A stretch of DNA of 19,535 nucleotides from a bacterium. GTDB lineage: Bacteria > Acidobacteriota > Blastocatellia > Pyrinomonadales > Pyrinomonadaceae. The position numbers and the translations under genes are program-made. The DNA lies in contig JAQSDP010000419.1 in the NCBI GenBank assembly GCA_029945985.1, forward strand, positions 1-19,535. Direction: 5' to 3'. Of the stretch, positions 7,532 to 15,077 are shown piece after piece (the stretch's first letter is position 1; every line of letters begins with the position of its first letter). Under the pieces are notes generated by a model. It made no database searches. It was given only the letters and a program-made list of their open reading frames with translations, and had not been told where the DNA came from.

Positions 7532-7984
7532 ATGAGAAAACAACTTTTTGTATCTGGAGCCATCATTTCACTTCTTGCTTTGATTGCCATTGCAGGAGCG
7601 GCATGCGGTTCGGGCTCTCAACCGACGACGGAGAACCCTGTCATCGGAAAGGTAATAAAGACGGGTCCGGCCGGCAATGGTCTGACCGTGACGCTGTCAA
7701 GCGACACGGGCACGCTGAAATCCGGCGAGCAGGAAATCTATCTTGCGTTTACCGATGCGTCGGGTAAGCCGGTCGATGTCGGTTCGGTGTCGTTCAACAA
7801 CCGGATGCCGGCGATGGGATCTATGGCCGAGATGAACAATGCGGCTACGTTAACAACGACCGGAACGCCAGGTGTTTACCGGGGAAAGATAGATGTCGAG
7901 ATGGCAGGCGAGTGGCAGTCCCAGATCGCCTACGAAGGTCCAGCAGGAAAGGGCAAAGCCACGCTTTCGGTGACAGCAAGATAA
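7532..7984 (+). CDS. YtkA/FixH-like lipoprotein with Met-rich cluster
   Basis: This is a 150-residue exported protein with a lipoprotein-like signal: a hydrophobic run, then IAGAAC with Cys25 as the likely lipidated residue. The -3 position is Gly rather than the usual Leu. The mature part is one small beta domain of the YtkA/FixH type, seen here by the pattern of alternating strands and the SGEQEIYLAFTDASGKPV segment. Met92, Met95, Met98 and Met101 recur every three residues (RMPAMGSMAEM), a Met-motif arrangement seen in periplasmic Cu+/Ag+ carriers. A strong AGGAG site (7519-7523) lies 8 bp before the ATG. The cusA gene follows after 6 bp, so it probably supplies or buffers metal for the RND pump. 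The family call is moderately sure; the metal role is inferred. Confidence 0.8.
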   Translation: MRKQLFVSGAIISLLALIAIAGAACGSGSQPTTENPVIGKVIKTGPAGNGLTVTLSSDTGTLKSGEQEIYLAFTDASGKPVDVGSVSFNNRMPAMGSMAEMNNAATLTTTGTPGVYRGKIDVEMAGEWQSQIAYEGPAGKGKATLSVTAR

Positions 7985-7990
7985 CAGCCA

Positions 7991-10462
7991 ATGATCCACT
8001 CGATAATCGAATGGTCGCTTAGAAATCGCGGCATCGTCATCGTGATCTATATCGCGGTGGCGGCTGCTGGCTATTGGGCGCTCACTCGAACGCCGATCGA
8101 TGCGATTCCCGACCTCTCGGACAATCAGGTTATTGTTTTTACCGATTGGGCGGGACGCTCGCCGCAGGAAGTTGAAGACCAGGTCACGTATCCGCTGGTA
8201 ACGAATCTACAGGGGCTCCCCGGTGTCCGCGTCGTGCGGGCGAATTCGGCATTCAGCTTCTCGATGATAAATATTATTTTCGAGGACAATGTCGATCTCT
8301 ACTGGGCTCGAACGCGGGTACTGGAGCGCCTTAATCTGATTACAAAGCAATTGCCAGAAGGTGTTACGCCGACTCTCGGCCCGGACGCAACCGGTGTTGG
8401 ACAGGTCTTTTGGTACACGGTCGAATCCGATTCGATGAACCTGCGCGATCTGCGCACGGTTCAGGACTGGTTTATTCGTTATCAGCTCAATTCGGTCCCA
8501 GGCGTAGCCGAAGTGGCTTCGGTCGGAGGTTACGTACAGCAATATCAGATCGATATCGACCCAAATAAATTGCGCGGCGTCAATATTCCGATCTCGACCG
8601 TGGTTGAAGCGATTCAACGCTCAAACAACAATGTCGGCGGCAATGTAGTCGAGCAAGGGGGTCAATGGGCTGTCGTTCGCGGCATCGGTTTGATCGGCGC
8701 GATGGAAGATGTCGAGAACATAATGATCGGCTCGTCAAATGGCACACCGATCTATGTCAAGAACGTTGCGGCAGTGAAAATAGGCAGCGCCTTTCGAACC
8801 GGAGCGCTCGACAAGAACGGTACGGAAGCAATCGGGGGTGTTGTCATCGCGAGATATGGCGTCAACACGCTTGAGGTTATCGAGGCCGTAAAACAAAAGA
8901 TCGAAGCTCTGCAGCCGGGATTACCTGCAGGCGTTCGTATCGTTCCATTCTACGACCGGACGCAGTTGATAAATCGAGCAACGGACACGCTCAAGTGGAC
9001 GCTGATCGAAGAATTAATTCTCGTCACCTTGGCTCACATTATATTTCTTGCGCATTTCCGCTCGATCCTGATCGTGACAATTCCGCTTCCGCTTGCGGTG
9101 CTGATGTCGTTTCTTTTCATGTATTTCATGGGCATCAGTTCGAATCTGATGTCGCTGTCGGGGATCGCAATTGCGATCGGCGTGCTGGTCGATGCCGGAA
9201 TTGTGGTGACGGAAAATGCATTCCGATTCATAGAGCAGAAACATATCGACACCAAGGATCGCCGGGCGGTTTGGGAAGCAGTGTTCGCGTCGACAAAGCT
9301 TGTCGGGCGGCCCGTTTTCTTTTCGATGGCGATCATCATTCTCGCTTTCATCCCGGTGTTCGCATTGATCGGGCAGGAAGGAAAGCTGTTTCACCCGCTC
9401 GCGTTTACCAAGACATTTGCAATGGCAGGCGCGACGATACTGGCCGTGACGCTTGTGCCGGTGCTTTGCACGTATCTGATCGGCGGCAAGGTGCATTCGG
9501 AGCAATCAAATCCGGTGATGCGTTTTCTGCGGAGAGTTTATGAACCTACATTAAAATTCGCCCTCAAATATCCGGCAAGGGCGATCGTTGTGGCACTCGT
9601 TTTCTTTCTCATCGCGATGTTTCTCGCCAGCCGCATCGGCAGCGAGTTCATGCCACCGCTGAACGAAGGCGACGTGATGTATATGCCGATCACCGATCCG
9701 GCGATCTCGATAGACGAAGCTAACAAAATAATGAGCAGGCAAAACGAAATGCTCATGACGTTTCCCGAGGTCGAATGGGCGGTCGGCAAGGCCGGCCGGG
9801 CCGAAACATCGACTGATCCGGCGCCGACGAACATGAATGAGACGATCATTCATCTTAAACCGAAGGATCAGTGGCGTGCCGGCTTGACCCGCGAAGATCT
9901 GATCTCGGAAATGGACGAAAAGTTGCGGTTTCCGGGTGTAACAAACATTTGGACGCAGCCGATCATTAACCGCATAGAAATGCTCGCCACCGGAATCCGG
10001 ACGCAGGTCGGCATAAAGATATTTGGCAACGACCTGAATGAGCTCGAAAAGGTGTCGCGACGAGTCGCCGACGTGGTCAGGAAAGTAGAGGGTGCGGCGG
10101 ATGTTTACCCCGAACAGATCGGCGGCTCGCACTACATAGACATTGAGATCGACCGTCCGGCGGCGGCCCGATACGGTATCGATGTCGGCGTTATCCAGGA
10201 CGCTATCGAAAAAGGAATCGGCGAAACAAATCTTTCCGTAACTATCGAAGGCCGTCGGCGTTTTCCCGTGCGTGTGCGTTACGGCGAACAATATCGCAGC
10301 ACTCCCGATGCGCTCGGCCAAATTCCGATCTCGATGGCAGGCGGCGGTACGGTGCCCCTGAAACAGGTTGCGGACATCAAAACTGTCGAGGGGCCGGCGA
10401 TGATCCAAAGCGAGAACGGACTTCTCCGCAGCACCGGACCTTATCAACTACCGAATCCTTAA
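7991..10462 (+). CDS. cusA: CusA-type heavy-metal RND efflux permease, C-terminally truncated
   Basis: Inner-membrane proton-driven pump of the heavy-metal RND family. It has TM1 (about 14-32), the periplasmic porter domain, TM2-TM6 with GVLVDAGIVVTENAF (Asp401 is the proton-relay Asp), TM7 (about 530-547) and most of the second porter domain. Met615 in TNMNET and Met664 in NRIEMLATG match Cu/Ag-type CusA; CzcA-type pumps have Glu in the second motif. Family members have about 1,040 residues, but this frame stops at 823. It is normal up to SENGLLRS (about nt 10432), then reads ten unrelated residues and ends. TM8-12, including the Glu and Lys of the proton relay, are absent and are not found in another frame downstream. 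The protein is very probably inactive as a pump. Neither a CusB adaptor nor a CusC outer-membrane gene is in the window. Confidence 0.93.
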   Translation: MIHSIIEWSLRNRGIVIVIYIAVAAAGYWALTRTPIDAIPDLSDNQVIVFTDWAGRSPQEVEDQVTYPLVTNLQGLPGVRVVRANSAFSFSMINIIFEDNVDLYWARTRVLERLNLITKQLPEGVTPTLGPDATGVGQVFWYTVESDSMNLRDLRTVQDWFIRYQLNSVPGVAEVASVGGYVQQYQIDIDPNKLRGVNIPISTVVEAIQRSNNNVGGNVVEQGGQWAVVRGIGLIGAMEDVENIMIGSSNGTPIYVKNVAAVKIGSAFRTGALDKNGTEAIGGVVIARYGVNTLEVIEAVKQKIEALQPGLPAGVRIVPFYDRTQLINRATDTLKWTLIEELILVTLAHIIFLAHFRSILIVTIPLPLAVLMSFLFMYFMGISSNLMSLSGIAIAIGVLVDAGIVVTENAFRFIEQKHIDTKDRRAVWEAVFASTKLVGRPVFFSMAIIILAFIPVFALIGQEGKLFHPLAFTKTFAMAGATILAVTLVPVLCTYLIGGKVHSEQSNPVMRFLRRVYEPTLKFALKYPARAIVVALVFFLIAMFLASRIGSEFMPPLNEGDVMYMPITDPAISIDEANKIMSRQNEMLMTFPEVEWAVGKAGRAETSTDPAPTNMNETIIHLKPKDQWRAGLTREDLISEMDEKLRFPGVTNIWTQPIINRIEMLATGIRTQVGIKIFGNDLNELEKVSRRVADVVRKVEGAADVYPEQIGGSHYIDIEIDRPAAARYGIDVGVIQDAIEKGIGETNLSVTIEGRRRFPVRVRYGEQYRSTPDALGQIPISMAGGGTVPLKQVADIKTVEGPAMIQSENGLLRSTGPYQLPNP

Positions 10463-11849
10463 CCACGGGGTCGATCGCGGATGCACAAAGATATGTGATC
10501 TTGAGATGAAGGGAATCAGGGCCGTCCGTTATGACTTGGCGGCTTATGAGCTTTGCATCAGGCGGCAGTTCGATCTCGCTCACTGCACCGGCTATTTGAT
10601 TCCAAAGATTGGATTGTAACTCGCCAATTGTCGGCCCTTTGGTTTCCGGTCGGTTGCGCAAAGCGGCCAAAACCGTCGCCGTCGGAATTTCGGTCAACTG
10701 AAGATTGATCGATTCCGGTTTGCGGTCAAGACGAGACGCGATGAACTTAACATACTGTGTCTTTTCGCTCGCCGAGTAAGGCTCGTCGTCAAAAACCCGA
10801 AGGTCGATATTCAGCAATTCGTCCTTATCAACGATCGTCAGCTGATCTATGGAACTTCGCACCTTGCCGTCCGACCGCTTCTGAAAGTTCTCTTGCCATA
10901 CAGTGCGGATCTCTTTTTTGACAGCATTGTCGCGCCGTTCCTGGGCGATCTCCCGCTGAAGCTGCATAAACGACTGTGTCAGCGGGATGAGAATGGCAAT
11001 AAGCGGAACCAGGATCATTACGAAACGAACACTCAGGCTTCGTATTTCGCGTGCCCGATCAAGCCTCGGAAAGCGTCCAATAATCCTGAGGATAAAAGCA
11101 CTTTCCGGGTCTGAGTGTTCCCACTCTTCGGCCCGTTCCTTGACTCGTGTGGTGCTTAATTTGACGATCAGAAAAACCACCATCGCCATGAATGTAATAG
11201 CGACGAGATTCGTCAGAAATAATAGTCCGCCTCCGCCCGCAATCCGCCAGCCAGCGGTCGCGTCGGATGTAGCAATCAGACCGAAACCGTAGCCTGCGAC
11301 ACATAGCGGCGGCATCAGGGCAACCGCAATGGCAACACCGGGGATGGATGTTGCAACGCCCTTTACGTCGCGGCAAACAGCGATCGAACCGACGGCTCCT
11401 GATAACAGGGCAATGAAAAGATCAAGGGTGTTCGGCTGAGTACGGGCGGCAATTTCATTGGTCATTTCTCTGAAGGGTAGGATAGCTACGAGAAAAACCG
11501 CGAAGGCTACCGCGAGTAGACAGCTCAAGATGATCTTTGTGACAGAGCGTAGGCCTAGGATCATATCACCCGACGCCAGAGCCAGCCCAGCCGCAAGTAT
11601 TGGCCCCATCAATGGTGAGATGAGCATTGCTCCAATGATCACCGCCGGAGAATTCATTACGAGCCCTAAGGTCGCTATGCCTGCGGAGAACACGATCTGG
11701 AGCCAATAAACAAGATCGTAAAGCGTTGCTCCGCGCGATAGGTCAATATACAAAGATTCCTTCCGATCGGGTTCAACTCCCAGAGCCTTAGAAACCCGCG
11801 CGCGAAGGCGAAACAGTTTCTTTAGCAAGCTATAGTTCGTTCCCGGCAC
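10377..11849 (-). CDS. DUF389 family membrane protein, chimeric C-terminus
   Basis: This is a predicted inner-membrane protein of unknown function (490 codons). The family hallmark NSPAVIIGAMLISPLMGPI is at residues 66-84. About six hydrophobic segments lie between 48 and 230, another is at 276-295, and a soluble C-terminal domain follows (about 300-460). The start is GTG at 11849, supported by GGAG 8 bp upstream (11858-11861). Residues from about 470 to 490 (RCCGEVRSRFGSSPAPRQF) are simply the antisense of cusA codons. The native gene therefore probably ended beyond a junction near 10433 and its true C-terminus is lost; how much is unknown. The soluble domain is mostly present, so function may be retained. 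It is divergent from the APC-USP gene, with a 150-bp shared upstream region. Confidence 0.88.
   Translation of the reverse strand: MPGTNYSLLKKLFRLRARVSKALGVEPDRKESLYIDLSRGATLYDLVYWLQIVFSAGIATLGLVMNSPAVIIGAMLISPLMGPILAAGLALASGDMILGLRSVTKIILSCLLAVAFAVFLVAILPFREMTNEIAARTQPNTLDLFIALLSGAVGSIAVCRDVKGVATSIPGVAIAVALMPPLCVAGYGFGLIATSDATAGWRIAGGGGLLFLTNLVAITFMAMVVFLIVKLSTTRVKERAEEWEHSDPESAFILRIIGRFPRLDRAREIRSLSVRFVMILVPLIAILIPLTQSFMQLQREIAQERRDNAVKKEIRTVWQENFQKRSDGKVRSSIDQLTIVDKDELLNIDLRVFDDEPYSASEKTQYVKFIASRLDRKPESINLQLTEIPTATVLAALRNRPETKGPTIGELQSNLWNQIAGAVSEIELPPDAKLISRQVITDGPDSLHLKITYLCASAIDPVVKDSVVDKVRCCGEVRSRFGSSPAPRQF
10425..10450. other. Junction where cusA and DUF389 are both cut
   Basis: RND homology ends at about 10432. 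Beyond that point the sequence reads sensibly only on the minus strand, as the DUF389 gene, while the last codons of that frame are antisense cusA. No transposase, att-like repeat or recognised target duplication is visible at the boundary. It is either a deletion/inversion scar in the genome or an assembly misjoin; the sequence alone cannot decide. Confidence 0.7.
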
Positions 11850-11999
11850 AAGGGTTGCTCCGATTGGTGTACGTATAGTGGCCTATTATGTCACAAAAGC
11901 TGAGTCGCTGTTTCGAATGAGACGGTCGCAAGCGATATAGTGGTTCCAACCAACACTGTCCGCCGGACTACAGCACTAGGCTGCTGATCTCAATCGCAA
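11850..11999. promoter_or_regulatory. Divergent intergenic region with palindrome
   Basis: These 150 bp separate two divergent membrane-protein genes and must hold both promoters. Visible are a CATAAT -10-like element for the minus gene (complement of 11885-11890), a TATAGT element for the plus gene (11936-11941), and the perfect palindrome TGGTTCCAACCA (11941-11952) overlapping the latter. Neither -35 is good. A shared operator is possible but unproven. Confidence 0.3.
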
Positions 12000-14273
12000 A
12001 TGGCACATATTTCACACAAACTATCGAGTTCTTTCCAGGGTGCCCTTGCTGGCGGCGGCGACCCTGCGACATCGCCGCTATACGTCTTCGGGCCGTTTTT
12101 GCGATTGATCGTTGTGGCTGGGGTTGCTCAGATCACGTTCGGAGCAACTGTCTGGCTTGCGGTTCTGACGGTTTTTGTGGTTTCCATAATGTATCGCCAA
12201 GTGATGATCTGGATCACGGACGGCAGCGGCGGTAGCGGCTTGAGCGATGAAGAGTTCGGCGGCTGGGCGGTCAAAATAAACGCCGCGATCACCTTTATCG
12301 AATACTCGCTGACGTTTCTCGTCAGTATGGCTGCGTTGGTAACCTTCATTGCAGACCGCTTTCCTTCACTAAATGACACGATCTTCGGTTTTCAGTATCG
12401 AGTATTCCTTGCCATTGCCCTGAGTCTAGTGACCGGCTGGCTTGTGAATCGTGGTCCGAAGATGGCGGCTCGGGCATTTGGGCCGGCAACCGCCGCGGTT
12501 CTCCTTCTTCTTTGGGTAATGATATTTGCGAGCATTTGGAGATTCGGCATCAATCTTCCCGCCATAGATTTTCGTGCCTTTAACTCGGAATATTTGCATT
12601 TCACACTCGGTGGTTATGCTCGAATTTTGGCACTGATGACGGGCATCGAAATTTTTGCCAATTTGGTTGCAGCTTATGACGGCACGCGTGCAGAGAAAAG
12701 CCGAAAGGCATTCGGAAGTTTGATCATCATCATGGGGACGACGTCGCTCACAATGCTGATCGTCGGCCCCGCGATCTTTACGCTTTCCGATCTCAGTAAC
12801 GACCACGTTTCAGTTTTCACTCAGACGATGGATCAGCTTCTCCCCGCTTGGGCCGCTTACCTCGGAACTCTAACTGGCATTGCTGTTCTTTTGTCTGCAT
12901 GTGCGGCGAGTGCTCAAGGTTTGCAGAACCTATCCCTCGGGTTGCGATATCGTCACTACATTCCCGCAAGATACGGATTGCAGAACCGTTTTGATGTAGC
13001 TGATAGGCCCGTTTGGCTGCAGGTGGCGATAGTGGTTGCTTGTTTTCTTTTATTTGGCACTCACGAAGAAACGTATCTCGCTCTTTATGCGGCGGGAGTG
13101 TTCATACTGCTGAGCATGACAGGCTGGGCAGCTAGTAAACGCCTGTTTCGCGATTTGAGGTTACGCTATTCACTTGCCGGCACGGCAGCTCTGGGAGGAA
13201 CGATCTTAGCTGCCTTCCTCACCTCCGCCGCAACCTTCATTATTTTCCGCGAACGATTTTTCGAAGGGGCATGGACCTATTTCCTTTTCGTGCCGGCCCT
13301 CTACTTTGTTTTCACCTTCTACCGAAATCGACTGGGTGCTCCGACATCTGTCGAGAATCGTCTCGGCCTGCTTCTTACCGAACAAAAATATCTGCCAGAT
13401 TTTGTCGGGAGTAATGGATCGGAAACTCGGCTAGAGAAGATTCTTGTTCCGCTCAATGGATCGATGCTCGCGGAACAGTCTTTGCCACTTGCTCGATATT
13501 TAGCGGACGCGTTTAATGCGGACTTGACGTTGTTGCGTGTTATCGAGGACGAAACCCGACCCCGTAGCGTGGACGGTACTGACGGGGACGGGTATTTGAA
13601 ACGAACCAGAGACATGATCGCGGACGATTCGCTTCTTGTCCAATCCGTTACTGCTCATGGCGAACCCGCGACGGAGATAGGTCGTCTGGCGAATGAGAAC
13701 CAAGCCGATCTGATCGTGATCAGCACTAAAGGTGGTTTCGAATTGGAACGCGTTTTCTCTGCAAGTGTTTCGCAGAGACTGGTTCAGCTGACGACAATTC
13801 CGATCTTATTGCTGCGTCCGACGGATGACATTGCGAGCCGGTTCACAAGATTTACGAAAATGATAGTGGCTCTTGACGGTTCGGCAGAGGCGGAATGTGT
13901 CTTACCTATTGTGAAACTCTTCGCCGACCAGTTCGATAATGAAGTTTTGCTCGTTTCAGTACCCGAGGGTGCGGAATCCGAGGACTATGCCGGGACCATG
14001 CAGCGCTACCTTGACGGGATTGCCGAAGCACTCGATTCGGAAAAGACAACAACCCGCGTTCTGTTGGGCGGTTCTGGCCCATCGCGAACGATCTTGTCCT
14101 TTTGCCAAAGTGAAGGAGCCGATCTGATCGTGATGGCAACCCACGGACGGGGCGGAGCTGACCGTATCGAACACCTTCCATTGGGAAGCGTTCCTACCCG
14201 CGTGATCGAGAAAACTCCGTGTCCGGTTTTACTTGTTCCAGTTCGACAGGATGATCTCTCGGGCAAAGACTAA
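12000..14273 (+). CDS. APC-superfamily permease fused to two universal stress protein domains
   Basis: This is a 757-residue fusion. Residues about 10-445 form a membrane transporter of the amino-acid/polyamine/organocation type with about 12 hydrophobic segments, starting LSSSFQGALAGGGDPATSP. The substrate is unknown. Two cytosolic UspA domains follow (about 478-608 and 618-748). The second has the ATP-binding pattern THGRGGADRIEHLPLGS (G-2x-G-9x-GS) and the ending TPCPVLLVP. The first keeps the fold (LVPLNGS, ADLIVISTKGG) but lacks the HGR and GS parts, so it may not bind nucleotide. Such fusions suggest gating of transport by nucleotide or energy state. No ribosome site precedes the ATG. 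It diverges from the DUF389 gene and is followed 35 bp later by the nitroreductase gene, possibly in one transcript. Confidence 0.88.
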   Translation: MAHISHKLSSSFQGALAGGGDPATSPLYVFGPFLRLIVVAGVAQITFGATVWLAVLTVFVVSIMYRQVMIWITDGSGGSGLSDEEFGGWAVKINAAITFIEYSLTFLVSMAALVTFIADRFPSLNDTIFGFQYRVFLAIALSLVTGWLVNRGPKMAARAFGPATAAVLLLLWVMIFASIWRFGINLPAIDFRAFNSEYLHFTLGGYARILALMTGIEIFANLVAAYDGTRAEKSRKAFGSLIIIMGTTSLTMLIVGPAIFTLSDLSNDHVSVFTQTMDQLLPAWAAYLGTLTGIAVLLSACAASAQGLQNLSLGLRYRHYIPARYGLQNRFDVADRPVWLQVAIVVACFLLFGTHEETYLALYAAGVFILLSMTGWAASKRLFRDLRLRYSLAGTAALGGTILAAFLTSAATFIIFRERFFEGAWTYFLFVPALYFVFTFYRNRLGAPTSVENRLGLLLTEQKYLPDFVGSNGSETRLEKILVPLNGSMLAEQSLPLARYLADAFNADLTLLRVIEDETRPRSVDGTDGDGYLKRTRDMIADDSLLVQSVTAHGEPATEIGRLANENQADLIVISTKGGFELERVFSASVSQRLVQLTTIPILLLRPTDDIASRFTRFTKMIVALDGSAEAECVLPIVKLFADQFDNEVLLVSVPEGAESEDYAGTMQRYLDGIAEALDSEKTTTRVLLGGSGPSRTILSFCQSEGADLIVMATHGRGGADRIEHLPLGSVPTRVIEKTPCPVLLVPVRQDDLSGKD

Positions 14274-14308
14274 AGCGAAGCCCGTAGGCGATCAACGAAT
14301 ATAGACCA

Positions 14309-14977
14309 ATGAGTGATCCTAAACCAGAATTCCTTCCGCTGGATTTTCAAGTTGTCGGAAAAAGCGAGCAGAAGTCGCGGGCGGACGAGTTTTTTGAGCT
14401 GCTAAACCGTCGTCGAACGGTCCGTGATTACTCGGACCGCGAAGTACCAATTGGGCTGATCGAGCGAGCCGTCGCGACCGCCGGGACAGCTCCGTCGGGT
14501 GCAAACATGCAGCCGTGGCGGTTTGTCGTTGTCAAAGATCCGGAGATAAAACATAAGATCCGCGCAGCCGCCGAAAAGGAAGAATACGAAAGCTATCACG
14601 GCCGAATGAGCGAAAAATGGCTACGGCGGCTCGCCGTGCTTGGAACAGACGAGAACAAGCCGTTCCTCGAGATCGCTCCTTATCTCATAGTTGTGTTCCG
14701 CATCACGTCGATTGTGGAAGACGGTGAGACCGAACCGACGTATTACTCACAGGAATCCGTCGGCATCGCCGTTGGGTTGCTGCTCGCCGCTCTGCACAAT
14801 GTGGGATTAGCGACACTCACTCATACTCCAAGCCCGATGAAATTCCTACAGGAAATTCTTGGTCGGCCAAAGAATGAAGTTCCGTTCGTTATTATTCCGG
14901 TGGGCTACCCCTCCGAAGACGCGATGTTGCCCGACATTAGACGTAAGAACCTCGATGACATTATGGAAGTAGTCTAA
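14309..14977 (+). CDS. Nitroreductase-fold flavoprotein resembling iodotyrosine deiodinase
   Basis: This is a 222-residue FMN-dependent nitroreductase-fold protein. FMN-phosphate contacts are RRRTVRDYS (34-42) and the APSGANMQPWRFVVVKD segment (61-77). It resembles vertebrate iodotyrosine deiodinase more than generic nitroreductases. The lid region EEYESYHGRM aligns with the deiodinase lid so that Glu92, Tyr96 and Lys117 fall on the three residues that bind the zwitterion of halotyrosine. The segment LLLAALHNVGLATLTHTP and the ending VGYPSEDAMLPDIRRKNLDDIM also follow that subfamily. It lacks the membrane anchor of the animal enzyme. Reductive dehalogenation of halotyrosine or halophenols is likely by family, though the alignment is from memory. 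It lies 35 bp after the APC-USP gene and may be co-transcribed. No ribosome site is seen. Confidence 0.85.
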   Translation: MSDPKPEFLPLDFQVVGKSEQKSRADEFFELLNRRRTVRDYSDREVPIGLIERAVATAGTAPSGANMQPWRFVVVKDPEIKHKIRAAAEKEEYESYHGRMSEKWLRRLAVLGTDENKPFLEIAPYLIVVFRITSIVEDGETEPTYYSQESVGIAVGLLLAALHNVGLATLTHTPSPMKFLQEILGRPKNEVPFVIIPVGYPSEDAMLPDIRRKNLDDIMEVV

Positions 14978-15077
14978 GTGACTCAGACAAATGTAGGCGG
15001 TATCCCACGCAAGCCGTCCACGCACTGACCTGAGAAAAATGAGAACGTAATTGAACGGCTCGCATCCAACTGAAACA

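Noticed and set aside
7486..7767. Open frame of 93 codons beginning before the lipoprotein gene
   Set aside because: It overlaps the lipoprotein gene in another frame, has no ribosome site, and its peptide is Arg/Gly/Cys-rich frame-shift noise; the AGGAG site serves 7532.
9551..10447. Antisense open frame of 298 codons inside cusA
   Set aside because: Low-complexity Arg/His/Asp content without recognisable motifs; the plus strand encodes a clear RND permease.
14972..14988. Imperfect 17-bp palindrome over the nitroreductase stop codon as a terminator
   Set aside because: The stem is short (4 + 3 bp with a mismatch) and no U-run follows.
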